Position numbers and translations under genes: made by a program. 64,000 nucleotides of DNA from assembly GCA_934359755.1 (NCBI GenBank), contig CAKRLV010000013.1, forward strand, positions 5,049-69,048, given 5' to 3'. This document shows, in pieces, positions 31,943 to 40,973 of the stretch; within the stretch, counting starts at the first letter, position 1, and each line of letters begins with the position of its first letter. Below the pieces are notes generated by a model. That model saw only the letters and a program-made list of their open reading frames with translations. It searched no databases and was not told the origin of the DNA. Source of the DNA: an uncultured Agathobacter sp. (GTDB taxonomy: Bacteria; Bacillota; Clostridia; Lachnospirales; Lachnospiraceae).

Positions 31943-32833
31943 TTATGCAAGCTTAAGGCCGTATGCCTTCATAACCTCAGCAAGCTTCCTGGCATTCTCT
32001 TCTCCCATCTCGCACATAGGACTTCTAAGTGGTCCTACTTCCATTCCCATGAGATTCATTGCCTTCTTAACTGGAATAGGATTCACTTCTGAGAAAAGTG
32101 CATCTACAAGTGGAAGTGCTTCCTTCTGAATCTGCTGTGCAGTCTTGATATCACCATTGAAAAAGCTCTCACAAAGCATATGAACCTTAGCTGGTGCAAT
32201 ATTGCTCCATACTGAAATCACACCCTGTGCTCCAATCGAAAGAAGTGGAAGTACAAGTCCGTCCTCTCCTGAATACATATCTATTTTACCATCAGTAAGA
32301 TACATAGTCTTAGATGCCTGAGCCATATTGCCTGTAGCTTCTTTAAGACCAACGATATTCTCTTCGTTTTTGAACAATGTAGCAACTGTCTCTGGAAGAA
32401 GATTACATCCTGTTCTTCCTGGAACATTGTACATAACAATCTTACACTTAGTGTTCTGCGCAATCTGTGAATAATGCTTAACAAGTCCAGCCTGTGTCGC
32501 TTTGTTGTAGTATGGTGTCACAACAAGAAGTCCATCTACACCTGCTTCCTCAGCCTCCTGTGACAACTGGATTGCAGTTCTTGTACAATTAGAACCTGTT
32601 CCTGCAATAACTGGAACTCTGTGCTTTGTAAATTCAACTGCTGCCTCTATTACTTTCTTGTGCTCTTCCATTGTAAGTGTTGAACTCTCACCAGTTGTTC
32701 CTGCGATTATGATAGAATCAGTTCCATTATCTATCTGGAAATTGATGAGTTCTTCAAGCTTATCATAATTTACCTCTTCATTGTCCTTCATTGGTGTTAC
32801 GATTGCGACACCAGCGCCTCTAAAAATTGCCAT
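31943..32833 (-). CDS. dapA: 4-hydroxy-tetrahydrodipicolinate synthase
   Basis: A 296-residue class I aldolase: IIAGTTGESSTLTMEEH, VIAGTGSNCTRTAI, VVTPYYNKATQAGLVKHY with the catalytic Tyr and the Schiff-base Lys in VGLKEATGNM. It condenses aspartate semialdehyde and pyruvate, the first lysine-specific step. Expressed from 33172-33200 through the lysine riboswitch. Confidence 0.96.
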   Translation of the reverse strand: MAIFRGAGVAIVTPMKDNEEVNYDKLEELINFQIDNGTDSIIIAGTTGESSTLTMEEHKKVIEAAVEFTKHRVPVIAGTGSNCTRTAIQLSQEAEEAGVDGLLVVTPYYNKATQAGLVKHYSQIAQNTKCKIVMYNVPGRTGCNLLPETVATLFKNEENIVGLKEATGNMAQASKTMYLTDGKIDMYSGEDGLVLPLLSIGAQGVISVWSNIAPAKVHMLCESFFNGDIKTAQQIQKEALPLVDALFSEVNPIPVKKAMNLMGMEVGPLRSPMCEMGEENARKLAEVMKAYGLKLA

Positions 32834-32935
32834 ATTATTCTCCTTATTAATTAAAATTAGATAGTCACTTAAATATTTTCACCGTATCAAGCTATAAACT
32901 TTATTATATAAGCTTTGTCTTCATCAGCCATTACG

Positions 32936-33160
32936 TAAAAAGACCGACTAGATTCAGCCGGTCAAAAGTTGTCTATTATCATTAATAGGTAACATCGATA
33001 GCTCTCCATCTAGTGATGACAGTCATAAAACTATTAATCTTATGCCCAAGGACATAGCCACAGTATCAAAGTCCTTTCGGCGCTCATCCCTTTCACACAT
33101 CATCATATGTCACTGCAACATCAAATGCACTACTGATAACTCACGCAACCTCTATCTATT
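32936..33160 (-). promoter_or_regulatory. Lysine riboswitch (L-box) with terminator controlling dapA-dapB
   Basis: The minus-strand leader contains the conserved L-box blocks in order: GATAGAGGTTGCG, then GGGATGAGCGCCGAAAGG, ATACTGTGGCTATG, GGGCATAAG, TGTCATCAC and TGGAGAGCTATC. GATAG at the 5' end pairs with CTATC at the 3' end (P1). The aptamer spans roughly 32996-33158. Then comes the terminator stem GACCGGCT/AGTCGGTC (32942-32963) followed by TTTTTACG. High lysine should favour the terminator and shut off dapAB. Confidence 0.92.
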
Positions 33161-33171
33161 ATTTAGTTAAA

Positions 33172-33200
33172 ATACTAGCACTATATCAAACCTGTGTCAA
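33172..33200 (-). promoter_or_regulatory. Promoter of the lysine riboswitch-dapA transcript
   Basis: Minus strand: consensus TTGACA (33195-33200), 17 bases, TAGTAT (33172-33177), just before the riboswitch. The -35 box lies in the downstream edge of the corrinoid adenosyltransferase gene region. Confidence 0.85.
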
Positions 33201-33208
33201 TGTGCTAT

Positions 33209-33694
33209 TTATTTTTCTGGAGTAATATTGTATATCTCCTGCGCGTACGAACGTAATCTGTCATCTAAGACTCTTCCCGTACAAATAATTGTCATATCGT
33301 CGTTCTTGGCTTCTATAAGCTCCTTAATTTCTTCAATCGTGATTACCTGCTCATCGACAAGTCCTAGCACCTCATCTAAAACAATCAAATCACAGACACC
33401 TGTACTGACGACTTTCTTTCCATAATTGAATCCATTTTTGAGATTCAGTATCTCTTCCTGTCGTCCCTCTTCATCAAGCTCATTGAATGGAACATCCGAT
33501 TTAGCGAAATTAAAATACTTAATCTCCGGCTCCAGCTTCGCAAAGAAATTCTTCTCTGGCTCATTCTTTCCTTTAAGGAACTGAATAATAACAGCTTCCC
33601 TTCCCGCTGCCGCATTAAGGATTGCACTACCTATTGCCGCATTAGATTTTCCATGACCCTCGCCATAATAAATCTGCACTACACCTTCACTCAT
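33209..33694 (-). CDS. Corrinoid adenosyltransferase (CobO/BtuR-type)
   Basis: A 161-residue P-loop protein: VQIYYGEGHGKSNAAIGSAI (unusual HGKS Walker A seen in CobO/BtuR enzymes), VIIQFLKGKNEPE and DLIVLDEVLGLVDE. The C-terminal ends in ICTGRVLDDRLRSYAQEIYN. It transfers the adenosyl group from ATP to cob(I)alamin-type corrinoids. No other cobalamin gene is adjacent, apart from the shared precorrin-2 chemistry of the siroheme operon. Short next to E. coli BtuR (about 196), as in many Firmicutes. Confidence 0.85.
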   Translation of the reverse strand: MSEGVVQIYYGEGHGKSNAAIGSAILNAAAGREAVIIQFLKGKNEPEKNFFAKLEPEIKYFNFAKSDVPFNELDEEGRQEEILNLKNGFNYGKKVVSTGVCDLIVLDEVLGLVDEQVITIEEIKELIEAKNDDMTIICTGRVLDDRLRSYAQEIYNITPEK

Positions 33695-33784
33695 ATACTT
33701 GCCTCCATATTTAAGTCGCTTTTAGCAAACCATATATGTAATAATTGATTACGATACCACACAATTAAATTTTTTGCAAATATA

Positions 33785-34405
33785 CTACTCTATAAACTCA
33801 ATTTTACTTACCGATACTTCATATGCTGTCCTCTGTTCTACCTGATCCTCATCAATCTTTTTGACGTAATCCCTGCTCTGGATTCTGCCCCATATCTGAA
33901 CATGGGAACCTACTTCAAAGCCCGACGCAAATCTGGCATTTCTCCCCCAGCATATGCATGGAATATAATCCGATTTACCGTATGACCTGTTGACAGCAAC
34001 TAACAGATCAGCGATTTCTCTTCCAAGTGGCGTCTTCCTATATATTGCCTCCTTACAAATATATCCATCAAGGAAAATCTGGTTAGCTGGTTCTTCTTCT
34101 ACTTCAATCAATTCAAGTTCTCTTGCAAAAACAGTCAGTATCAATCTGTTTTTCTTTTCTTCATGTCTGTTAAAAGACCTGAATTGCCCTCCAATATACA
34201 CCTCCTGCCCTATATAATTAGCTGTTACATCAATAAGCCTCTCTGAGACCATCACTGGTATGTAATCCACGAAATCAGAAAGTCTTCTTACTGATACCTC
34301 CATCATATAAAAGCCTTCGCCGTATACCTCGTGACTATATGAGAAATCAGAAATGATCTCCCCTACAATTGATACCTGATTGTTTTCGCACATTTTATCC
34401 GCCAT
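33785..34405 (-). CDS. Single-stranded DNA-binding protein-like, two OB folds
   Basis: A 206-residue protein with two tandem OB-fold segments. The first is NNQVSIVGEIISDFSYSHEV to about residue 100 and the second begins with NQIFLDGYICKEAIYRKTPL. It contains ADLLVAVNRSYGKSDYIPCI followed by CWGRNARFASGFEVGSHVQI, the typical SSB core. Ordinary bacterial SSB has one OB fold plus an acidic DIPF tail; here the tail is absent (ends SVSKIEFIE). ATG 34405 has GAAGGGAG upstream; an extension starting at 34453 is unsupported. It may be a specialised SSB for repair or conjugation-like DNA rather than the main replication SSB. Confidence 0.8.
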   Translation of the reverse strand: MADKMCENNQVSIVGEIISDFSYSHEVYGEGFYMMEVSVRRLSDFVDYIPVMVSERLIDVTANYIGQEVYIGGQFRSFNRHEEKKNRLILTVFARELELIEVEEEPANQIFLDGYICKEAIYRKTPLGREIADLLVAVNRSYGKSDYIPCICWGRNARFASGFEVGSHVQIWGRIQSRDYVKKIDEDQVEQRTAYEVSVSKIEFIE

Positions 34406-34502
34406 GAATATTCTCCCTTCCTTTAGTAAATACTTTCGCATTATATTTAACATTTACTTTCTAAGAAATTTCACAAAATTTGTCGATAAACGGGCAACAG
34501 TC

Positions 34503-34530
34503 TTTACATTTGCTAAAAATGTGATAAAAT
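34503..34530 (+). promoter_or_regulatory. Promoter of typA
   Basis: TTTACA (34503-34508), 16 bases, TAAAAT (34525-34530), 43 bases before the ATG. Confidence 0.6.
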
Positions 34531-34572
34531 GTGGAAGTTGCAAATCCGAATAGCATATGAAAGAAGGAATAT

Positions 34573-36405
34573 ATGAAGACAACAAGAGATGATATAAGAA
34601 ATATTGCAATCATCGCCCACGTTGACCATGGTAAAACTACCCTTGTGGACGAATTACTAAAGCAAAGCGGTGTGTTCCGTGAGAATCAGGAAGTTCAGGA
34701 ACGTGTCATGGACTCAAATGATATCGAGCGTGAAAGAGGTATCACAATCCTCTCAAAGAACACTGCTGTTCAGTATAAAGATATAAAAATTAACATCATT
34801 GATACACCTGGACATGCCGACTTCGGTGGTGAGGTTGAGCGAGTTCTTAAGATGGTTAATGGTGTTGTACTCGTCGTTGATGCTTTCGAAGGCGTTATGC
34901 CACAGACCAAGTTTGTAGTTATGAAAGCACTTTCGCTTGGACTTCCAATCATTGTCTGCGTGAACAAGATTGACCGTCCAGAAGCAAGACCTGATGAGGT
35001 AATTGATGAAGTTCTTGAACTTTTCATGGATCTCGATGCTTCCGACGAGCAGCTTGACTGTCCATTCGTATTCGCATCTGCAAGAGATGGATACGCTATG
35101 CTCAATATCGATGATGAGCCAAAGGATATGACTCCTCTTTTTGAGACTATCGTTAATTACATTCCAGCTCCAGAGGGAGATCCTGATGCAAATACACAGG
35201 TTCTTATCTCAACAATCGATTACAATGAATATGTTGGACGTATTGGTATTGGTAAAGTAGACAGCGGTACTATCAAAGTAAACCAGGAAGCTGTCGTTGT
35301 TAACCACCATGACCCTGATAAGCTTTCAAAAGTCCGCATCAGCAAATTATATGAGTTTGACGGACTGAATAAAGTAGACGTACAGGAAGCTAAATTTGGT
35401 TCAATCGTAGCAATTTCCGGTATCGCAGATATTCATATCGGAGATACAATCTGCTCACCAGAAGAGCCAGAGGCAATTCCTTTCCAGAAGATTTCAGAGC
35501 CAACTATCTCTATGAACTTTATTGTAAATGATAGTCCTCTTGCTGGACAGGAAGGAAAATATGTCACATCAAGACATATCCGTGACCGTCTCTTTAAAGA
35601 ATTAAATACTGATGTATCGCTCAGAATCGAAGAGACAGACAGTGCTGATTCCCTTAAGGTATCAGGACGTGGTGAGCTTCATCTTTCTGTTCTTATCGAG
35701 AATATGAGACGTGAAGGATATGAATTTGCAGTTAGTAAAGCTGAGGTTCTCTACAAGACTGATGAGAATGGCAAGAAGCTTGAGCCAATGGAACTTGCAT
35801 ACGTAGATGTTCCTGATGATTTTACGGGTGCTGTAATTTCCAAGCTCCAGCAGCGAAAGGGAGAACTTCTTAATATGGGTTCAATTGCTGGTGGTTACAC
35901 ACGACTAGAGTTTAGAATCCCATCCCGTGGACTTATTGGATATCGTGGCGAATTTATGACTGACACAAAGGGAAATGGTATCCTTAATACTATATTCGAT
36001 GGTTATGAGCCATTTAAGGGTGAAATCGCATACCGTTCTACTGGTTCACTTATCGCATTCGAGACTGGTGAATCTGTTGCATATGGTCTTTTCTCTGCAC
36101 AGGAACGTGGAACACTCTTCATCGGACCTGGTGAAAAAGTATATGCTGGTATGGTAATCGGACAGTGTGCTAAGGCAGAGGATATCGAGCTTAATGTATG
36201 TAAGAAAAAGCATCTTACAAATACACGTTCTTCATCTGCAGATGAAGCGCTTACACTCGTTCCACCTAGAGTTCTCTCTCTTGAGCAGGCAATCGATTTC
36301 ATTGATACAGATGAGCTTCTTGAGATTACTCCAAAGAGCCTTCGTATCAGAAAGAGAATTCTTGATCCAACACTTCGTAAACGTGCTAATATGAAACGAG
36401 GTTAA
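34573..36405 (+). CDS. typA: Ribosome-associated GTPase TypA/BipA
   Basis: A 610-residue translational GTPase. G1 is AIIAHVDHGKTTLVDELL, G3 is IIDTPGHADFGGEVE and NKIDRPEARPDEV is G4. The C-terminal domain has GYTRLEFRIPSRGLIGYRGE and TNTRSSSADEALTLVPPR, typical of TypA. It helps ribosome assembly and stress adaptation. AAAGAAGGAAT precedes ATG 34573. It is the only gene on its transcript, flanked by divergent and convergent genes. Confidence 0.96.
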   Translation: MKTTRDDIRNIAIIAHVDHGKTTLVDELLKQSGVFRENQEVQERVMDSNDIERERGITILSKNTAVQYKDIKINIIDTPGHADFGGEVERVLKMVNGVVLVVDAFEGVMPQTKFVVMKALSLGLPIIVCVNKIDRPEARPDEVIDEVLELFMDLDASDEQLDCPFVFASARDGYAMLNIDDEPKDMTPLFETIVNYIPAPEGDPDANTQVLISTIDYNEYVGRIGIGKVDSGTIKVNQEAVVVNHHDPDKLSKVRISKLYEFDGLNKVDVQEAKFGSIVAISGIADIHIGDTICSPEEPEAIPFQKISEPTISMNFIVNDSPLAGQEGKYVTSRHIRDRLFKELNTDVSLRIEETDSADSLKVSGRGELHLSVLIENMRREGYEFAVSKAEVLYKTDENGKKLEPMELAYVDVPDDFTGAVISKLQQRKGELLNMGSIAGGYTRLEFRIPSRGLIGYRGEFMTDTKGNGILNTIFDGYEPFKGEIAYRSTGSLIAFETGESVAYGLFSAQERGTLFIGPGEKVYAGMVIGQCAKAEDIELNVCKKKHLTNTRSSSADEALTLVPPRVLSLEQAIDFIDTDELLEITPKSLRIRKRILDPTLRKRANMKRG

Positions 36406-36423
36406 TATTTTATCAGATTTGAA

Positions 36424-36462
36424 ATGATGATTTCATATGATAATTTCATATGAAATCATCAT
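36424..36462 (+). terminator. 17-bp perfect hairpin after typA
   Basis: ATGATGATTTCATATGA (36424-36440) and TCATATGAAATCATCAT (36446-36462) are fully complementary with a 5-base loop, followed by ATAATTTTATTG. Longer than a usual terminator and A/T-rich; it probably stops typA transcription or protects its 3' end. Confidence 0.6.
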
Positions 36463-36481
36463 ATAATTTTATTGGATTAAA

Positions 36482-36513
36482 AAAATCGGTATCGCTTTCA
36501 CGATACCGATTTT
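36482..36513. terminator. Bidirectional terminator between typA and pncB
   Basis: AAAATCGGTATCG (36482-36494) pairs with CGATACCGATTTT (36501-36513) around CTTTCA; runs of A and T on both sides make it work in both directions. Confidence 0.9.
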
Positions 36514-36527
36514 TATATGCATTCTTT

Positions 36528-37748
36528 CTAAAATCCACTTGTATTCTCATTGTTCATTCTCCAATCTATACATCTTTGGAGATACTCTACATATTTTGGA
36601 TTTTTGCACATTCCTTTTCCTTCAACATCAGAAATCTTAGCGACATCCATACCATTACATGCAGTAGTCTTCATAACAATATTAAGTGGTTCAACATCTG
36701 TATCATTTGATATATATGTACCAATTCCAAATGCCACATTAGCTTTGCCACTAAAATATTCATACAGATCATTGGCACGCTTAAAATCCAGACTATCACT
36801 AAATAAAAGCGTCTTGGTTCTCGCATCAATTCCAAGAGACTCATAGTGATGTATCATCTTTTCGCCCCACTTATACGGGTCACCACTATCATGTCTTACA
36901 CCGCTGAACAATGTAGCATACGTCAGCTGAAAATCCCTTAAGAAACAATCTGTGGTTATAGCGTCTGTGAGTGCGGTTCCATTTAGCACTCCATATTCTT
37001 TTACCCATGCATCAAGTGCAAACCAGTTAGAATACGCCGGATTGTGCTTATGATTGCCCTGCCCTACACACATTATCCATTCGTGAGCCATTGTACCAAC
37101 TGGTGTGAGATTATATTTTCTGGCAAGATATACATTCGATGTTCCTACAAATGACGAGCCTGCTAATCTGGCATCTTTGAGCTTCTTGATTGCAAGTTCC
37201 TGTGCCTCAGCCGACAATCTTCTTCTTAAGCCAAACTCGCTAAAGGCACCTATCTTATATTCACCATCTACAAGCTTCTCAACTTTCAGGTTCAGTTTCT
37301 TCTTGAAACTTTCATATAGTGTATCATAGTCATGAGCCATTCTAAAATAGACTTCATTGACTATCGCAAGTGTCGGAATTTCATACATAGATGTATTTAT
37401 CCATGTCCCTTTTGTCTCGATACTTAATCCACATTCGCCTGCATCTGTTATCTCAAAGTCCTCATATCGTGGATTCCAGATTCTAAGGAAATCAATATAT
37501 GAGCCCTTAATCCATTTGATATCATCAAGATAATCAAGTTCATCCCCGGTAAACTTAAGATCGCAGTACGCACGTATCTGCTCCTTTATCTCATTTACCA
37601 TCTCTTTAGTAAAATAAACATCTTTATTTCGACACTTAAAACTCCATGTCGTCTTATAGCTTGGAAACAGATGGTATATAGCCTGTCCCATCGAAAATTT
37701 GTATAAATCTGTCTCAAGTAAACTATTTATAATTCTATCCAGCTTCAC
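36528..37748 (-). CDS. pncB: Nicotinate phosphoribosyltransferase
   Basis: A 406-residue NAD-salvage enzyme: LLETDLYKFSMGQAIYHLFP, SEFGLRRRLSAEAQELAIKK, PVGTMAHEWIMCVGQGNHKH with the phosphorylated His region, and FSGVRHDSGDPYKWGEKMI. It joins nicotinate to PRPP using ATP. The start is GTG 37748 with AAGGAG at the right distance. It follows dapL at 35 bases, likely cotranscribed. Confidence 0.93.
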   Translation of the reverse strand: MKLDRIINSLLETDLYKFSMGQAIYHLFPSYKTTWSFKCRNKDVYFTKEMVNEIKEQIRAYCDLKFTGDELDYLDDIKWIKGSYIDFLRIWNPRYEDFEITDAGECGLSIETKGTWINTSMYEIPTLAIVNEVYFRMAHDYDTLYESFKKKLNLKVEKLVDGEYKIGAFSEFGLRRRLSAEAQELAIKKLKDARLAGSSFVGTSNVYLARKYNLTPVGTMAHEWIMCVGQGNHKHNPAYSNWFALDAWVKEYGVLNGTALTDAITTDCFLRDFQLTYATLFSGVRHDSGDPYKWGEKMIHHYESLGIDARTKTLLFSDSLDFKRANDLYEYFSGKANVAFGIGTYISNDTDVEPLNIVMKTTACNGMDVAKISDVEGKGMCKNPKYVEYLQRCIDWRMNNENTSGF

Positions 37749-37783
37749 AATAGCTCCTTCTGCCTGTGCATAATTTTATAATT

Positions 37784-38998
37784 CTATAATGCTTTTATTC
37801 TCTCAAGAGCTTTTACTGTATTCTCATGATTACCAAAAGCTGTAAGTCTGAAATATCCTTCACCGCTTGGACCAAATCCAGAACCAGGTGTTCCAACTAC
37901 ATTGGCATTCTCAAGAAGATAGTCAAAGAACTCCCATGATGTCATATTATCAGGAGTCTTAAGCCAGATATAAGGCGCATTAACACCACCAAATACTGTA
38001 TAACCAGCATCACTTAATCCCTGTTTAATAGTCTTCGCATTATTCATATAATAAGCAACCTGCTCTTTAAGCTGCGCTTTTCCTTCTGGTGAATACACAG
38101 CCTCTCCTGCTCTTTGAACAATATATGGTGCACCATTGAACTTAGTTCCATGTCTTCTTGCCCACATTCCATGAAGTGATACATCACCACATTTAAGTTC
38201 CTTAGGAACAACAGTAAATCCAAGTCTCATGCCTGTAAATCCTGCATTCTTAGAAAAACTTCTTAGCTCGATTGCACATGTCTTTGCCCCTTCACACTCA
38301 TATATGCTGTGTGGTACATCATCATCACTGATATATGCTTCGTATGCAGCATCATAGAGGATAACAGCTCCAATTTTGTTAGCATAATCAACCCAGTCCT
38401 GTAACTGTGACTTATTGAGCGTTGTACCTGTTGGATTGTTCGGACAGCAAATATAAATCATATCAGGATTCTCTTTTGGGAACTCAGGTACAAAATTATT
38501 CTCTGCTGTAGTTGGCATATAAATGACATCGCTCCATGTCTCCGTCTTTGCATTGTATGTACCTGTTCTTCCTGCCATAACATTGGAATCTACATAAACC
38601 GGATAAACTGGATCACATACTGCAATCTTATTGTCCACTGCAAAAATTTCCTGAATATTTGCCGAATCACTCTTTGCTCCATCAGAAACAAAAATCTCAT
38701 CTGCTGAAATGTCACAACCTCTTGCCTTGTAATCATTCTCTGCAATTGTTGTTCTTAAGAATTCATAGCCAAGGTCAGGTGCATAGCCATGAAATGTCTC
38801 TGCCACCCCCATCTCATCTACAGCTCCATGAAGAGCCTTTATAATAGCTGGTGCGATTGGAAGTGTCACATCACCAATTCCTAACCTTATGATGTTCTTG
38901 TCTGGGTTTGCCTGCTGGTATGCAGCCACCTTCTTTCCAATTGTGCTAAAAAGATAGCTTCCTGGTAATTTCTGATAATTATCGTTTATTTTAAACAT
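37784..38998 (-). CDS. dapL: LL-diaminopimelate aminotransferase
   Basis: A 404-residue class I/II aminotransferase: MFKINDNYQKLPGSYLFSTI, RLGIGDVTLPI, CCPNNPTGTTLNKSQLQDWV and the PLP Lys in ELRSFSKNAGFTGMRLGFT. These match DapL, which makes LL-diaminopimelate directly from tetrahydrodipicolinate, skipping the succinylase or acetylase steps. It agrees with the dapAB unit above but is in a different transcript. Confidence 0.95.
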   Translation of the reverse strand: MFKINDNYQKLPGSYLFSTIGKKVAAYQQANPDKNIIRLGIGDVTLPIAPAIIKALHGAVDEMGVAETFHGYAPDLGYEFLRTTIAENDYKARGCDISADEIFVSDGAKSDSANIQEIFAVDNKIAVCDPVYPVYVDSNVMAGRTGTYNAKTETWSDVIYMPTTAENNFVPEFPKENPDMIYICCPNNPTGTTLNKSQLQDWVDYANKIGAVILYDAAYEAYISDDDVPHSIYECEGAKTCAIELRSFSKNAGFTGMRLGFTVVPKELKCGDVSLHGMWARRHGTKFNGAPYIVQRAGEAVYSPEGKAQLKEQVAYYMNNAKTIKQGLSDAGYTVFGGVNAPYIWLKTPDNMTSWEFFDYLLENANVVGTPGSGFGPSGEGYFRLTAFGNHENTVKALERIKAL

Positions 38999-39068
38999 TG
39001 TGTCTCTCCTTTCAAAAAAGTAATATATCGTAAATTTATCACTTTAATTCGATGATGTAAATAACTTT

Positions 39069-39620
39069 TTAGATTTCTCCATACAGACTCAAAATCATTT
39101 GTGATATTTCGACTAATCCTGTACCATCTTCCATGCTCCTCTTCTGAATGTATCTGTGTGCCTCTTCTTCGCTTAGTCCATTTCTGTCCATAAGTTTGGC
39201 TTTCGCTTTATTGATAAGATCCTGATCTTCTACACTTCGTACTTTAGGGCTTCTTCTTGCTTTCTTCTTGTACCTCGTCACATATCCGTCCATCATCTCG
39301 ATGGTCTGCATAAGTTCATGAATCTTAAGCGGCATTGAGAGACTTATCAGATTCTCTACATTATTGTCGAGCACATTTGTCGCAGATGCAATGAGCAGCA
39401 TCTGAAAACCTTTAGGAAGATATTCATAAATCTCCGTGTACATCATGTCAACAAAACGATACCCACACACTATAATTCCAGATTCTATATTATTTACACT
39501 GGCAAGTGCCTGCGCGCCTGTAGTACATACTGATACAACCGAATATCCACTTTGAGCCAATATTTTCTTAATGTTATGCGCAACTGTTTCCTTAGGAAAC
39601 GCTACAATAATATTGTTCAT
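39069..39620 (-). CDS. ANTAR-domain regulator with degenerate receiver
   Basis: A 183-residue protein. The first ~115 residues have receiver (REC) fold features but lack the phospho-Asp, since GIIVCGYRFVDM stands at the position of LVLLDxxMP. The C-terminal ~60 residues (DLINKAKAKLMDRNGLSEEE then AHRYIQKRSMED) are an ANTAR RNA-binding domain. ANTAR proteins bind tandem hairpins in nascent RNA to prevent termination, and in clostridia a copy follows glnA and controls nitrogen genes. It lies 21 bases after glnA. The degenerate receiver suggests control by something other than phosphorylation, perhaps GlnA contact. Confidence 0.88.
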   Translation of the reverse strand: MNNIIVAFPKETVAHNIKKILAQSGYSVVSVCTTGAQALASVNNIESGIIVCGYRFVDMMYTEIYEYLPKGFQMLLIASATNVLDNNVENLISLSMPLKIHELMQTIEMMDGYVTRYKKKARRSPKVRSVEDQDLINKAKAKLMDRNGLSEEEAHRYIQKRSMEDGTGLVEISQMILSLYGEI

Positions 39621-39641
39621 TAGTTCACCTGCTATATCAGA

Positions 39642-40973
39642 TTAGATTTTGTATAAGTATTCCTCAATTTCCCAATTGGTAACATATGCACGATATCTCG
39701 CCCATTCTGCCTTCTTTGCTTCAATATACTTCTCACATACATGCTCACCGAGAGTATTCTCCACAAGTTCATCCTTCTTGAGTTCTTCAATAGCCTGATT
39801 CAAATCTGTAGGAATACACTCAAGCTCCAGGTCACGCTTTAATTCCTGTGGTATCTCAAATATATTCTCATTCACCTGTGCTGGTGGCATTATCTTGTTC
39901 TCTATTCCATCAAGTCCTGCTGCAAGACATACCGCAAGTGTAAGGTATGGATTGGCTGCCGGATCCGGATTGCGTAGTTCAACTCTTGTAGACTCACCTC
40001 TGCCGGATGGTATTCTGATAAGTGGACTTCTGTTTGTCGCTGACCATGCTATATTAATAGGAGCTTCAAATCCCGGAACAAGTCTCTTATATGAATTGAC
40101 AAGTGGATTCGTAATAGCAGTCATTCCCTTGATATGCTTCATGATTCCGCCTATAAAATAATATGCTTCCTGACTTAATCCAAGCTCATCATCAGCATTA
40201 TCAAATATGTTCCTGCCATCTTTGAATAAAGACATATTAATATGCATTCCTGAACCGCATACTCCAAACTTAGGCTTTGGCATGAAACTTGCAAACAAGC
40301 CATGTCTTTTGGCAATTGTCTTTACCGCAAGCTTAAATGTCATAATATTGTCAGCAGTCTTTACTGCTTCGTCATACTTAAAATCAATCTCATGCTGTGC
40401 TGGCGCAACTTCATGGTGGGATGCTTCGATTTCAAATCCCATATCCTCCAGTGTAAGTACCATGTCTCTTCTTGCATTCTCGCCAAGGTCGATAGGTCCT
40501 AAATCAAAATATCCACCTTTTTCATGAGTAAGCGTAGTTGGCTGTCCATTGTCATCCTGATGGAATAGGAAAAATTCACATTCCGGACCAACATTGAACT
40601 GATATCCCATTTTAGCCGCCCTTTTAACCTGTTCCTTCAACACATGTCTTGGATCGCCCACAAATGGAGTACCATTTGCACAGTATACATCACAAATTAT
40701 TCTTGCCACTTTTCCCTGCTGTGGTCTCCATGGGAAAATTGCAAAAGTATCAAGATCTGGATACAGATACATATCAGATTCCTCTATTCTTACAAATCCC
40801 TCTATAGATGAACCGTCAAACATAATCTTGTTGTCCAGGGCTCTCTCTATCTGGCTGACAGTGATGGCTACATTCTTCATCGTTCCTAAAATATCTGTAA
40901 ACTGAAGTCTGATGAACTCAACATCTTCCTCTTCGATGATATTTAAAATATCCTGTTTTGTGTACTTACTCAT
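39642..40973 (-). CDS. glnA: Glutamine synthetase, type I
   Basis: A 443-residue GS-I: VEFIRLQFTDILGTMKNVAI, IMFDGSSIEGFVRIEESDMY, PAQHEIDFKYDEAVKTADNI, FGVCGSGMHINMSLF and RSPLIRIPSGRGESTRVELR. Length and lack of an adenylylation Tyr loop agree with Firmicute GSI-alpha enzymes. It starts inside the hisA-type stop codon (4-base overlap) and is followed by ANTAR. Confidence 0.96.
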   Translation of the reverse strand: MSKYTKQDILNIIEEEDVEFIRLQFTDILGTMKNVAITVSQIERALDNKIMFDGSSIEGFVRIEESDMYLYPDLDTFAIFPWRPQQGKVARIICDVYCANGTPFVGDPRHVLKEQVKRAAKMGYQFNVGPECEFFLFHQDDNGQPTTLTHEKGGYFDLGPIDLGENARRDMVLTLEDMGFEIEASHHEVAPAQHEIDFKYDEAVKTADNIMTFKLAVKTIAKRHGLFASFMPKPKFGVCGSGMHINMSLFKDGRNIFDNADDELGLSQEAYYFIGGIMKHIKGMTAITNPLVNSYKRLVPGFEAPINIAWSATNRSPLIRIPSGRGESTRVELRNPDPAANPYLTLAVCLAAGLDGIENKIMPPAQVNENIFEIPQELKRDLELECIPTDLNQAIEELKKDELVENTLGEHVCEKYIEAKKAEWARYRAYVTNWEIEEYLYKI

